Shown here: positions 10,057 to 18,496 of the stretch, piece after piece
Layout: each line of letters begins with the position of its first letter
How positions within the stretch are numbered: position 1 is the stretch's first letter
Assembly (NCBI GenBank): GCA_017435745.1
Contig: JAFSEN010000013.1
Span: 1-62,351, forward strand
DNA length: 62,351 bases
Direction: 5' to 3'
Origin: Oscillospiraceae bacterium
Lineage (GTDB): Bacteria > Bacillota > Clostridia > Oscillospirales > Ruminococcaceae
Made by a program: the position numbers and the translations under genes
The notes under the pieces: model-generated
Databases searched by the model: none
Seen by the model: the letters and a program-made list of their open reading frames with translations, nothing else
What the model was told of the DNA's origin: nothing

Positions 10057-11064
10057 TTAAAGCTTGATTACAAGGTCTTTTTCAACGGTTACATAAACTT
10101 CGTCGCCCTCGCTGAAAGCAAGTTCGCGTTCGAATACGATATCGGAGTTGAGCCAAATTTCTTCATTTTCAACACGGAAACGGATGACGTTACCGTGAGA
10201 AATAAAGCTGGTGATGGTACCTTTAAGCTGATAGCAGCTGTCGGAAACAACAGGTTCTTTGCTGAGTTTTACAATTTCAGGTCTGATTGCAACATCTTCG
10301 CAGTCAATTTCTTCTCCGCAAGCTTTTCCGAATTTTGCTGCAGGAAGAAGGTTATAGTTACCGATGAAAGATGCAGTAAATTTGGTCTTCGGAGTTACGT
10401 AAAGATCAACAGGGCTGCCGGACTGTTCAATATGGCCTGCATTGAACAAATGGATGGTATCGGACATTACCATTGCTTCGTCCTGGTCATGAGTTACGAA
10501 AATTGTGGTAATGTTAAGTTCTTTCTGGATTCTTCTGATCTCGATCTGAAGGTTATGACGAAGAAGAGCATCGATTGCAGAAAGCGGTTCGTCAAGAAGA
10601 AGAACTTTCGGTTCGGTAACGATTGCTCTTGCAAGTGCAACACGCTGCTGTTGACCGCCGGAAAGCTGCATAGGATACTGGTCGATTTTATCGGAAAGAC
10701 CCACGATCTCAAGCATATGTTTTACTTTTTTATCAATCTCATCCTTCGGAACTTTTTTCATCTTAAGACCGAAAGCAACGTTTTCTTTAACGCTCATGTT
10801 CGGGAAAAGAGAATACTGCTGGAAAACCATTCCGATTCCGCGGTCGCGGGGATCAACATCGGTAATATCCACTCCATCAAGATAAATTTTGCCGCTTGTT
10901 ACTTTTTCAAGACCGGAAAGGCAGCGAAGAAGAGTTGATTTTCCGCAGCCGGAAGGTCCGAGAAGGGTTACAAGTTCGCCCTTTTCAACATCAAGATTGA
11001 TGTCTTTCAGAACATGGTTATCTCCGAAAGATTTATTTAAATTTTCAAAACGAATATAAGCCAT
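10057..11064 (-). CDS. ABC importer ATPase (PotA/FbpC-like)
   Basis: The energising ATPase of the importer encoded upstream, 335 residues. Walker A is GPSGCGKST (about 37-45), the Q-loop region FQQYSLFPNM, the signature LSGGQQQR, Walker B LLLDEPLSAID and the switch His in FVTHDQ. The C-terminal 100 residues form a TOBE-like regulatory domain. This combination is typical of polyamine/iron/phosphate-ester importers. The ATG is preceded by GGGAGA. It follows the second permease gene by six bases. Confidence 0.93.
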   Translation of the reverse strand: MAYIRFENLNKSFGDNHVLKDINLDVEKGELVTLLGPSGCGKSTLLRCLSGLEKVTSGKIYLDGVDITDVDPRDRGIGMVFQQYSLFPNMSVKENVAFGLKMKKVPKDEIDKKVKHMLEIVGLSDKIDQYPMQLSGGQQQRVALARAIVTEPKVLLLDEPLSAIDALLRHNLQIEIRRIQKELNITTIFVTHDQDEAMVMSDTIHLFNAGHIEQSGSPVDLYVTPKTKFTASFIGNYNLLPAAKFGKACGEEIDCEDVAIRPEIVKLSKEPVVSDSCYQLKGTITSFISHGNVIRFRVENEEIWLNSDIVFERELAFSEGDEVYVTVEKDLVIKL

Positions 11065-11070
11065 TATAAC

Positions 11071-11880
11071 TTATCTCCCTTCTTTTTGGATTTTTTCGAG
11101 TTTCTGGCGGCTTTGGAAGAAAAGAACAAGAGCGGTTATTGCAAAAGTCATAAGCATGATTACTACAAAAACCGCGGAAGCTTCCGCACTCGAATGTTTC
11201 ATTGTCTGATAAAGGAAAACCTGGACGTTGGTCGTGCCGCTTCCGGAAAGGTTTCTGATAATTACATAATCTCCGAAAAGGATACCAACCGCAAGAAGAG
11301 AAGATACTGTGATACCGGTTATAATGTTCGGAACAATTACACGGAAGAAAGCATAAAGTTTGCTTGCACCAAGCATTTCCGCCGCTTCAAGAAGCATCGG
11401 CATATTTACAGCGTGCATACTGTTTCTTATACCCTGATAGATGTGAGGAAGAATGATTATGCAGTATGCACCGATAAGCATTACCATTCTTTCGCCAAGA
11501 ACAGTTCCGCTTTTTCCGTATAGAGAAAGGATAGATACGGAAAGGATAACACCCTGGATGGTATAAGGAATCATGCAGAGAATCTGAAGATATTTATCAA
11601 GATTCGGGAAATAAATCGTTACTACAAAAAGCGCAAGCAGAACGAGAACTATTGTAATGACTATCGGAACAATACAGAGCAGAATAGTCTGATAAATTGC
11701 TGTAAGGAAGCTCTGGTTTGAAAAAATAGTCAAATAATTTTCCAAAGTAAATCCGGTGGGGATTATTCCTGTCCAATCTTTGAAAAGCGAATATATAATA
11801 GTCGCTGCAAGAGGAATAAGGAGCCATATGATAACGCAGGTCATCACAATATTTGCATATACTTTTGTACGTTTATTCAT
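11071..11880 (-). CDS. ABC importer permease (PotC-like)
   Basis: A 269-residue inner-membrane permease with about six transmembrane helices. The EAA-type loop that docks the ATPase is visible (EAAEMLGASKLYAFFRVIVPN, about 160-180). I chose ATG 11880 (MNKRTKVYANIVM) because a GGTGAGG site precedes it; an upstream in-frame codon at 11901 would overlap the preceding gene. It pairs with the next permease gene to form the channel. Confidence 0.92.
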   Translation of the reverse strand: MNKRTKVYANIVMTCVIIWLLIPLAATIIYSLFKDWTGIIPTGFTLENYLTIFSNQSFLTAIYQTILLCIVPIVITIVLVLLALFVVTIYFPNLDKYLQILCMIPYTIQGVILSVSILSLYGKSGTVLGERMVMLIGAYCIIILPHIYQGIRNSMHAVNMPMLLEAAEMLGASKLYAFFRVIVPNIITGITVSSLLAVGILFGDYVIIRNLSGSGTTNVQVFLYQTMKHSSAEASAVFVVIMLMTFAITALVLFFQSRQKLEKIQKEGR

Positions 11881-11885
11881 ACCGC

Positions 11886-12764
11886 TCACCTCACCTTCCA
11901 CTGGGTCGTCTTTTTGACGATGTAGTTATCAATAAGAATTACTGCACAAAGGAGAATCATCATGACAACGGAAAGAGCCGCACCGAGCGCCGGCTGGCTT
12001 CTGATATCTCCCGTGAACGCTGCCGAAATGTTTACCGGCAAGAGAGAGAAGTTGTTCATAAGAAGCGCATACGCAGTTGCATAAGCGCAGAGAGCATTTG
12101 CAAAAAGAACACTTATGGTTCCGAAAAGGCTTGGAACAAGCACCGGAATACCAACTTTGAACCAGAAAGTGGAACTGCTTCCACCAAGAAGCATATTTGC
12201 TTCCTGCCATTCTTTTCTTATTCCGTTGAACGCAGGGATAAGAAGAAGAGTGGAAAGCGGAATCTGGAAATAAATATACATAAGTATAATACCGCTGCTT
12301 GAATAAAGATCGAAGTTTTGAAGAAATTCAATTCCGTAAACATTTGCAATTTGTTTAAGAACACCGGAGTTACCGATAATGATCATATATGCAAACGCAA
12401 GCGGAACGCCCGCAAAGTTAGATGTCATATTAAGAACGGTCATAAATGCGTTTCTGAATTTTCCGCGGGAATTATGAGCCGCCTGGGCGCCGAGGAATGC
12501 AATTACGATTCCGGCTATGGTGGAAACAGCCGTGATAATAAGGCTGTTTTTAATTGCGGTTTTATAACTTAAAGTGGTAAATATTTTTTTATAGTTCTCA
12601 AGGGTAAAAAGAACTGTTTTATCTGCATCCGAACCAAAGCTGTCGATTATGAGCATAAAAAGCGGCAACAGCTCAAAAAGTACGACAACAATAAGGAACG
12701 GAAGAAGAACAAGAAGATATGTATATCTGCTTGTCATTTTTTTGCCGCCGGAAGCATTCTTCAT
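11886..12764 (-). CDS. ABC importer permease (PotB-like)
   Basis: A 292-residue membrane permease, first of the pair. The N-terminal helix reads YLLVLLPFLIVVVLFELLP. A diverged EAA loop (EANMLLGGSSSTFWFKVGIP, near 210-230) marks the ATPase contact. ATG 12764 has GAGGTG about eight bases upstream, which fits better than the ORF opening at 12779. The gene follows the binding-protein gene after a hairpin at 12786-12817. Confidence 0.92.
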   Translation of the reverse strand: MKNASGGKKMTSRYTYLLVLLPFLIVVVLFELLPLFMLIIDSFGSDADKTVLFTLENYKKIFTTLSYKTAIKNSLIITAVSTIAGIVIAFLGAQAAHNSRGKFRNAFMTVLNMTSNFAGVPLAFAYMIIIGNSGVLKQIANVYGIEFLQNFDLYSSSGIILMYIYFQIPLSTLLLIPAFNGIRKEWQEANMLLGGSSSTFWFKVGIPVLVPSLFGTISVLFANALCAYATAYALLMNNFSLLPVNISAAFTGDIRSQPALGAALSVVMMILLCAVILIDNYIVKKTTQWKVR

Positions 12765-12785
12765 AGGGTAACACCTCACTCAAAA

Positions 12786-12817
12786 AATGGGGCGTGCTTA
12801 AAGAAGTACGCCCCATT
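12786..12817 (-). terminator. Attenuating terminator after the binding-protein gene
   Basis: Stem arms AATGGGGCGTGCTT and AAGTACGCCCCATT with a short loop and a T-run (TTTTT) on the minus strand. Such hairpins between a binding-protein gene and its permeases usually let the binding protein be made in excess. Confidence 0.75.
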
Positions 12818-12859
12818 CTTATTACTCATAGAGTAAAATCAAATTAAAGACAAATATTA

Positions 12860-13936
12860 TCAGCTGTTAAGAAGCGGGATGATATTTTCGTTCCACCAAA
12901 TGGAAATCTGTTCGCAAGCTGCTGCATATGCTGCAGGATCGGAAATACCAACTGCGTTTGCATAAGTTTCGGGAGCAAAGATCTGGTCTGCTTCAGGAAT
13001 TGCAACGTCAGTTCTGGTGGGGATTGCGCCTGCTTTAGCAAGGTTTATCTGGCCAGCATCAGAGAAGATATATTCTCTTGCAAGAGCTGCTGCGAAAGGA
13101 GTATCGGAAGTTTTGTTGATGATGGAAGCATAACCAACAAGGATTGCGCCGTCGGAAGGAATACCGATGGTGATGTCATAGTTTTCAGCGCCGTCTCTGT
13201 ATCCGGGAGCATTGTAGGACCAGGTTACACCGCACTCAACTTCACCAGCCTGGATTCTTGCAGGAAGAATGTCGCCTGCGTCGATACGACCGGCTTCAGC
13301 CATTTCTTTCCAGAATTCGAAAGCGGGTTCAAGGTTGTCAAGGTCGCCGCCGAATGCGTATGCAGTTGCAACTACAACGCCCTGGCCGGTTGCGCCGCCG
13401 ACTACGTCGCCGATGGTAAGTTTATAGGAGCCATTGCGAACATCTGCCCAGGAAGTAGGCATGGGTTCATCGCAGATATCATTGTTATAAATGAAAGTGG
13501 TTGCACCGGTATAAGCGATCATCCAGAGACCTTCGGGATCTTTTGCCCAATCCGGAACGGAATCCCAATAAGTGGTTTTGTAGGACTGTACAAGACCTTC
13601 GTCAATCGCCTGCTGGGTAAATGCAAGACCAACGTCGCCGATGTCTTTGGTGCTGTCATTTGCAAAAGTTGCAAGTTCTTCTGCGGAGCTCATATCTGCG
13701 TCGGTATGGGTAATTCCATATTCAGCAGTAAGGCCTTCCCAGGAAGCGCCCCAGTTTGCCCAAGTATCGGGCATACCAACGGACTGGACATCGCCCTCTT
13801 CTTTAGCTTTTGCAATAATTTCGTCAAGGGTATAGGAGTTGAGGTCAACAGCCTCGGTTTCACCGCCGGCGCCACAGCCTGCGAGAACAAGTGCGAGGCA
13901 AGCAAGAATTGCGATCAGTTTAAGGGTAGTACGCAT
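12860..13936 (-). CDS. ABC importer solute-binding lipoprotein (AfuA/PotD-like)
   Basis: A 358-residue extracytoplasmic lipoprotein; the signal peptide ends in LVLAGC (Cys about 21). The mature part looks like the iron/polyamine/hexose-phosphate type of binding protein: VQSVGMPDTWANWG, a GDVGLAFTQQA stretch, TTFIYNNDI and an FAAALAREYIFSDAGQ segment. Ligand is inferred only: two glycerophosphodiesterases in the same operon make a glycerophosphodiester or another phosphate ester more likely than polyamine. A good promoter precedes it. Confidence 0.88.
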   Translation of the reverse strand: MRTTLKLIAILACLALVLAGCGAGGETEAVDLNSYTLDEIIAKAKEEGDVQSVGMPDTWANWGASWEGLTAEYGITHTDADMSSAEELATFANDSTKDIGDVGLAFTQQAIDEGLVQSYKTTYWDSVPDWAKDPEGLWMIAYTGATTFIYNNDICDEPMPTSWADVRNGSYKLTIGDVVGGATGQGVVVATAYAFGGDLDNLEPAFEFWKEMAEAGRIDAGDILPARIQAGEVECGVTWSYNAPGYRDGAENYDITIGIPSDGAILVGYASIINKTSDTPFAAALAREYIFSDAGQINLAKAGAIPTRTDVAIPEADQIFAPETYANAVGISDPAAYAAACEQISIWWNENIIPLLNS

Positions 13937-13962
13937 TTTATTCCTTCTCTCTGAAATGAATT

Positions 13963-13990
13963 AGTGCAGCATAAATCTGTGTTTTGCACT
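13963..13990 (-). promoter_or_regulatory. Inverted repeat at the transcription start of the importer operon
   Basis: AGTGCA (13963-13968) and TGCACT (13985-13990) flank a 16-base spacer and lie at the predicted +1 of the promoter at 13997-14025. It could be an operator or a 5' leader hairpin. Confidence 0.4.
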
Positions 13991-13996
13991 GGGGAT

Positions 13997-14025
13997 ATTA
14001 TAACTTTTTTTACACTTTTTGTAAA
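13997..14025 (-). promoter_or_regulatory. Promoter of the ABC importer operon
   Basis: On the minus strand TTTACA (14020-14025) and TATAAT (13997-14002) are separated by 17 bases, a near-consensus SigA promoter for the binding-protein gene. Confidence 0.75.
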
Positions 14026-14111
14026 TGGATTTTCGCAAATATCGCTATTTTGTTGAACAAAAGATAAATATTTTTATTTATTTTTCACAAACAAATAGTG
14101 CTTTTTCGGCA

Positions 14112-14140
14112 TTGCATCTCTTTCAAATATTTGATATAAT
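14112..14140 (+). promoter_or_regulatory. pepT promoter
   Basis: TTGCAT (14112-14117) and TATAAT (14135-14140) with a 17-base spacer. Transcription should start near 14147, just before a 7-bp stem-loop (AAGTGCT at 14151-14157 and AGCACTT at 14164-14170). Confidence 0.75.
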
Positions 14141-14186
14141 TTAATGTATTAAGTGCTTTTATCAGCACTTGTTTTTGGAGGTAAAA

Positions 14187-15416
14187 ATGAAAGCATACGA
14201 AAGACTTCTTAAATACGTACAGTACCCCACCGCTTCCGATGAAGAAAGCGAAACCTGCCCCAGCACTTCTGAACAGACCATACTCGGAATGGCTCTTGTT
14301 GACGAAATGAAGGAGCTTGGAATCAGCAACGTGAACATCGACGATAACGGTTATGTTTATGGCGAGATCCCCGCTTCCGAAGGTTTTGAAAACGCACCGG
14401 TAATCGGTTTTATCGCGCACATGGACGTTGTCCGCGAAGTTCCCTTCACAAATATTAAACCCCAGATCGTCGAATATAACGGCGGTGACATTCTTCTTAA
14501 CGAAAAAGAACAGATTTATCTTTCCTGCAAAGAGTTCCAGGAAATGGAAGAATGCAAAGGTCAGCATCTTATCGTTACCGACGGCACCACCCTTCTTGGC
14601 GCTGACGACAAAAACGGAATTGCTGAAATCCTTACCGCCGCGGAAGAACTTCTTGCAAACCCGGAAATCAAGCACGGAAAAATCATGATCGGTTTTACTC
14701 CGGACGAAGAAATCGGCCGCGGTGCAAACAAATTTGACCTCAAGCGTTTCGGTGCAGATTATGCATATACTCTTGATGGCGGCGCATTCGGCGAAGTTGA
14801 ATGCGAAACTTTCAACGCCGCACATGCTCATATCGCTTTTAACGGAATTTCCGTTCATCCCGGCAGCGCAAAAGACAAAATGGTAAACGCCGCTCTCGTT
14901 GCAATGGAGTTTGATTCCCTTCTTCCGGAAGTTGAAAGACCCTGCCACACTTCCGGATACGACGGTTTCTATCACCTCACCGGAATGAAAGGCACCTGCG
15001 ATAATGCAGACCTTTATTACATTATCCGCGACCACGATTCTGAAAAACTTACCTACCGCGTTGAATATATCAAACGCGCCGCTGATGAAATTAACCGTCG
15101 CTATGGCGAAGGCACCGCTGTTGCGGAAACCGGTTATGATTACAAAAACATGAGCGTTATTATCAAAGATCATTGGCACCTTATCGAAACTGCCCAGAAA
15201 GCGATTCGTGAACTTGGCGCAGAGCCTGTTACAAATCCTGTACGCGGCGGCACCGACGGCTGTGTTCTTTCCTTCATGGGACTTCCCTGCCCCAACCTCG
15301 GAACCGGCGGTTACAACTTCCATGGCAAATTTGAATTTGCAAGTATCGAACAGATGGACAAAGCTGTCGAAATGATCAAACTCATCGCAAAATTTTACGG
15401 CGAACAGGCCAAATGA
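14187..15416 (+). CDS. pepT: Peptidase T (tripeptide aminopeptidase)
   Basis: A cytoplasmic two-zinc M20 peptidase that removes the N-terminal residue from tripeptides. The 409-residue protein shows GFIAHMDVV (metal His and Asp), TTLLGADDKNGIAE (bridging Asp), GFTPDEEIGRGA (catalytic Glu pair), NAAHAHIAFNGISVHPGSAK and PVRGGTDGCVLSFMGLPCPN. ATG 14187 follows GGAGG; the upstream TTG at 14169 lies in the leader hairpin. The stop codon is embedded in a TGAGCAC repeat. Confidence 0.97.
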   Translation: MKAYERLLKYVQYPTASDEESETCPSTSEQTILGMALVDEMKELGISNVNIDDNGYVYGEIPASEGFENAPVIGFIAHMDVVREVPFTNIKPQIVEYNGGDILLNEKEQIYLSCKEFQEMEECKGQHLIVTDGTTLLGADDKNGIAEILTAAEELLANPEIKHGKIMIGFTPDEEIGRGANKFDLKRFGADYAYTLDGGAFGEVECETFNAAHAHIAFNGISVHPGSAKDKMVNAALVAMEFDSLLPEVERPCHTSGYDGFYHLTGMKGTCDNADLYYIIRDHDSEKLTYRVEYIKRAADEINRRYGEGTAVAETGYDYKNMSVIIKDHWHLIETAQKAIRELGAEPVTNPVRGGTDGCVLSFMGLPCPNLGTGGYNFHGKFEFASIEQMDKAVEMIKLIAKFYGEQAK

Positions 15417-15419
15417 GCA

Positions 15420-15440
15420 CCGTGCTCAAATTTGAGCACG
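15420..15440. repeat. Inverted pair of the CCGTGCTCA repeat after pepT
   Basis: CGTGCTCA (15421-15428), AATT and TGAGCACG (15433-15440) form a perfect 20-base palindrome. A third partial copy, TGAGCAC, overlaps the pepT stop codon at 15414. It belongs to the repeat family described in the findings. Confidence 0.8.
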
Positions 15441-15448
15441 CAATAAAC

Positions 15449-15480
15449 AAAGCCCCTCGGAAGAGGGGCTGTTTTATTTT
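15449..15480 (+). terminator. pepT terminator
   Basis: Stem AGCCCCTC/GAGGGGCT with GGAA loop at 15451-15470, followed by GTTTTATTTT. Confidence 0.9.
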
Positions 15481-15531
15481 CATTGTTGTCCGTTTTTACT
15501 GGACTTGTTCAAAATAAGTGACTTTTAAATA

Positions 15532-16074
15532 TTACGGAAGGAAATTCACTTTCGGTGCTTTTATATCCTTGAATTGGCTTTCAAGAGATAACGAAAGTCT
15601 TGACGGAAGAATTTGTGAAAACGTTTCAAAACTTTTCTTGTTATATTTTATTTTTATAACTTTTTCAGAAACCGGAATACTGTTTATTTTTGTAAGTTCA
15701 CACGTCTTTAGTTTATAAGTTGAAAGAACAATATAATAACTTGGAAAAGCACCATAATAAAGGTAATATCCTTTTTCACAATAGCCGTAATAATCCCAAG
15801 GGTGAAAAACTGGTTTTTTAAAACCATGATGGAATTCAACACCTTTTTCTGAAATGACAATGTGTGCACTTGTATTCAATAAAACAAAAAAAACTGAGAA
15901 AATTGCAAAACTCTCCATAAGAACAAATAGAATCCACAAAGTTGTATTAAGCCCACCGTTTAGTTGGTAAATATTATAAAATATTAACAAAAAGAATATT
16001 GGTAACATTGGAAAAATAATTAGCGATTCTATAAAAAGAGAAGGATTTAAAAAAAGTCTAACTTTATTTTTCAT
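15532..16074 (-). CDS. Hypothetical membrane protein with two helices and a PH-like tail
   Basis: A 180-residue protein of unknown function. Two hydrophobic helices (about 15-36 and 47-68) are followed by a soluble region with many aromatic residues (HPWDYYGYCEKGYYLYYG) that resembles bacterial PH-like domains, though I cannot confirm the family. ATG 16074 follows AAGGTGA, which overlaps the stop of the upstream 38-residue ORF, so translation of the two is probably coupled. Codon use (TTA, AAT, ATA) is more AT-rich than in flanking genes. Confidence 0.65.
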   Translation of the reverse strand: MKNKVRLFLNPSLFIESLIIFPMLPIFFLLIFYNIYQLNGGLNTTLWILFVLMESFAIFSVFFVLLNTSAHIVISEKGVEFHHGFKKPVFHPWDYYGYCEKGYYLYYGAFPSYYIVLSTYKLKTCELTKINSIPVSEKVIKIKYNKKSFETFSQILPSRLSLSLESQFKDIKAPKVNFLP

Positions 16075-16084
16075 ATTATTCACC

Positions 16085-16201
16085 TTACATCACTGAACAT
16101 GTGTATCTGGCATATATATTACCTCCACCAGCTACAATTAAAGATTTGGCAGTTTCTTTGGCAACATTACTTAAAACGCATGTAACTAAACGAATTTTCA
16201 T
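16085..16201 (-). CDS. Candidate small peptide gene (38 residues)
   Basis: An unrecognised small ORF. It begins MKIRLVTCVLSNV, has a central IVAGGGNIYA segment and ends YTCSVM, with two Cys residues (8 and 35). GAGTG lies seven bases upstream of the ATG. Its TAA stop is part of TAAGGTGA, the ribosome binding site of the membrane-protein gene that follows, which supports real translation. No maturation enzyme or exporter is adjacent. It may be a secreted or modified peptide, or a leader ORF; function unknown. Confidence 0.5.
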   Translation of the reverse strand: MKIRLVTCVLSNVAKETAKSLIVAGGGNIYARYTCSVM

Positions 16202-16340
16202 CTGTGGCACTCGGATCTTTTTTCGTTACCGAAAGATTTATTTAAGTATGCGCCTTTTTATTGCCTTTTTCAAGCTCAATTCTGTATAATTTCTGGCAAG
16301 GTCGTATGTATATGTTTTACAATAACTTGTAGCGGTTATA

Positions 16341-16370
16341 AAAAAAGCCCCTCTCTTGAGGGGCTCTTTT
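16341..16370 (-). terminator. Terminator upstream of the 38-residue ORF / downstream of the M32 peptidase
   Basis: Stem AGCCCCTC/GAGGGGCT (16346-16365) with TCTT loop and a T-run on the minus strand. The stem arms are identical to those of the pepT terminator. The gap 16202-16340 otherwise holds only unassigned AT-rich sequence. Confidence 0.88.
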
Positions 16371-16377
16371 ATCGTAA

Positions 16378-17883
16378 TTATACTCCGTAAATATCGCTGA
16401 ATTTCTTTTCAAGATATTCAACGTAATATTTCGGGTCAAAGGGTGCGCCGCAGACCATTTCGAAAAGTTCGTTGGGGTCATACATGCTTGCGTGTTTATG
16501 GATTTTCTCTTTGAGCCAGTCCGCAATGGGTTTGAGGCTGCCGGAAGCGATGACCGCTTCAACGTCAAGATCCTCGCGCATTTTTGCAAGCATCTGTGCG
16601 CCGTAAGCGCTTCCAAGTGCGTAGGACGGGAAATAACCAACGTTGCCGCCGGACCAATGGCTGTCCTGAAGGCATCCGTGTGCGTCGTCCGGAACGTCAA
16701 CTCCGAGATATTCCTTATAAAGTCTGTTCCATTCCGCAGGAATATCGTCAACGGTGATTTCTCCTGCGAACATCTTCTTTTCAACCTCGTAACGAACCAT
16801 TACGTGAAGGCAATAAGTAAGCTCGTCGGCTTCGATTCTGATGAGGGAAGGCTCGGATTTATTAATCATCTCATAAGCGGTTCTTGCGTCGATATCGCCG
16901 TACTGTTCCGGGAAAAGTTCCTTTACTTTCGGAAGAATTGCGGTGATGAAGGCTTCGCTTCTGCCGATAAGGTTTTCGAAGAATCTGGACTGGCTTTCGT
17001 GGATTCCCATGGAAACACCGCCGGCGACAACGGTATATTTATGTTCATCGTCGCCGCCGAGTTCATAAAGTGCGTGGCCGCCTTCGTGAACAACGGAATA
17101 CATGGAGGATTCAAAGCTGTCCTCATAATAATGGGTGGTAATGCGGACGTCGTCCTTGGTAAATTCAAGAGTGAAAGGATGCTCGGTTTCGCCGCAGACG
17201 CAATGGTTCGGATCGATGCTCATGAAATCCATGAGGTATTTGGTAAATTCCTTCTGTTTATCGATGGAAAAACCTTTAAGCTGGGGAAGAGTTTCATTCT
17301 TTCCGGTCGCAATGATTTTTTTGAGAAGCGGAACAATGTGTTCGCGGAGGGTTGCGAAGAATTCATCGCATTTTTCCATGGTAAGTCCGCGCTCATACAT
17401 ATTGAGCTGGGTGTTATAAGGTTCTTCGTCCGGTTTATAATATTTTGCAAAGCGGATGTTGTAATCAAAAATATCCTTAAGATAAGGTTTGAAGGATTCA
17501 TAATCGCTTTCAAGCTTTGCTTTGTGCCAGACATATTCAGCCTTGCTGAGGGTCTTCTGGTATCCTATATATTCTTCCGGAGGAATTGTCTTCATGAATT
17601 CGTTGTCACGAAGAAGAAGCTCAACTTCCCTTGCCTGGTGGGGTGTAAGTTCATCTTTGTGTTCTTTAAGATATTCAAGAAGTTCGATGGTTTCTGCTTT
17701 TGTGGAAAGATCATACATATAGCCGGTAAGAATTCCCAATGCTTCCCCTCTGCCCTCTTCGGTATCTTTCGGAGCAACGGTTGCGCCGTCAAGATAAATT
17801 GAGGATGTTGCATATCTGAATGCATAAAGCTGTTTCTGAAGTTCCGCAAGTTTTTCAAGTTTTGCGCTGATTTCTTCTGTCAT
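16378..17883 (-). CDS. Carboxypeptidase M32 (thermostable carboxypeptidase 1 type)
   Basis: A cytoplasmic metallo-carboxypeptidase of family M32, 501 residues as is usual. The zinc motif HEGGH (in VVHEGGHALYELG) and the following GIHESQSRFFENLIGRS motif with the third ligand Glu are clear, as are the DDVRITTHY and HGCLQDSHWSGG family blocks. I chose ATG 17883 (MTEEISAKLEKL) because AAGGAG lies eight bases upstream; the longer reading frame to 18027 adds non-homologous sequence. Confidence 0.95.
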   Translation of the reverse strand: MTEEISAKLEKLAELQKQLYAFRYATSSIYLDGATVAPKDTEEGRGEALGILTGYMYDLSTKAETIELLEYLKEHKDELTPHQAREVELLLRDNEFMKTIPPEEYIGYQKTLSKAEYVWHKAKLESDYESFKPYLKDIFDYNIRFAKYYKPDEEPYNTQLNMYERGLTMEKCDEFFATLREHIVPLLKKIIATGKNETLPQLKGFSIDKQKEFTKYLMDFMSIDPNHCVCGETEHPFTLEFTKDDVRITTHYYEDSFESSMYSVVHEGGHALYELGGDDEHKYTVVAGGVSMGIHESQSRFFENLIGRSEAFITAILPKVKELFPEQYGDIDARTAYEMINKSEPSLIRIEADELTYCLHVMVRYEVEKKMFAGEITVDDIPAEWNRLYKEYLGVDVPDDAHGCLQDSHWSGGNVGYFPSYALGSAYGAQMLAKMREDLDVEAVIASGSLKPIADWLKEKIHKHASMYDPNELFEMVCGAPFDPKYYVEYLEKKFSDIYGV

Positions 17884-17947
17884 TTCTGCGTTCTCCTTTT
17901 CATTGAGATAGTTTGAGTATAGCACATTGTATATGCTTTTTCCAGTA

Positions 17948-18475
17948 TCAGTCGATTTTTCTTCCGCTGTATTCAAGTTTGAGGATTTCGGCCATTTCTT
18001 CCGGGGTTTCTTTGCACCCGTTTTCAAGCCACATTTTTATGATTGCGTTAAGTCCGTGGCGAAAAAATTCAATGTGATATTCGATATTTTTATTAACAAA
18101 AAACTGTTCCGCAAGCTTTTCATCATATATCATTATTTTATGGCTTTCGTCATAGCCAAGTTTAAAATATGTTTTATAAAAAATCTGGTTTTCCTTGATA
18201 TGATTAAACATTCTTAAAGCGCCGCTGTTTTCATTTTCCGGGTCGCCGAATCTGAAACGGGAGAAAAAATCCATTTCAAGTTTTTCTTTAAGTTTTAATG
18301 CAAGATCATACACATCGAGATAATTTGCATAAAACGTGCTTCTGTTAAGTCCTGTTTCTTTACAAATATTAGAAACCGTAATTTCTTTGAGTTCTTTTGT
18401 CTGCAAAAGTTCCATAAAAACTTTTTCGATTTTTTCTACGGATTCTTTTCTTCTTTTATTGTTGGCGGTATTCAT
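17948..18475 (-). CDS. TetR/AcrR family transcriptional regulator
   Basis: A 175-residue regulator with an N-terminal helix-turn-helix (KEITVSNICKETGLNRSTFYANY, about 35-57) and a helical ligand-binding or dimerisation region. It is divergent from the small membrane protein genes at 18600-19752, and two related palindromes lie in the intergenic region, so it probably represses those genes and itself. Effector unknown. Confidence 0.88.
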   Translation of the reverse strand: MNTANNKRRKESVEKIEKVFMELLQTKELKEITVSNICKETGLNRSTFYANYLDVYDLALKLKEKLEMDFFSRFRFGDPENENSGALRMFNHIKENQIFYKTYFKLGYDESHKIMIYDEKLAEQFFVNKNIEYHIEFFRHGLNAIIKMWLENGCKETPEEMAEILKLEYSGRKID

Positions 18476-18496
18476 ATAATCCCTCTTTTATTATTC

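Noticed and set aside
8531..13936. Plain polyamine transporter (potABCD)
   Set aside because: The transporter type would allow it, but two GDPD genes in the same operon argue for phosphate-ester substrates; left open as an alternative.
15414..15440. The TGAGCAC/CGTGCTCA palindrome as the pepT terminator
   Set aside because: It has no T-run; a proper terminator follows at 15449-15480.
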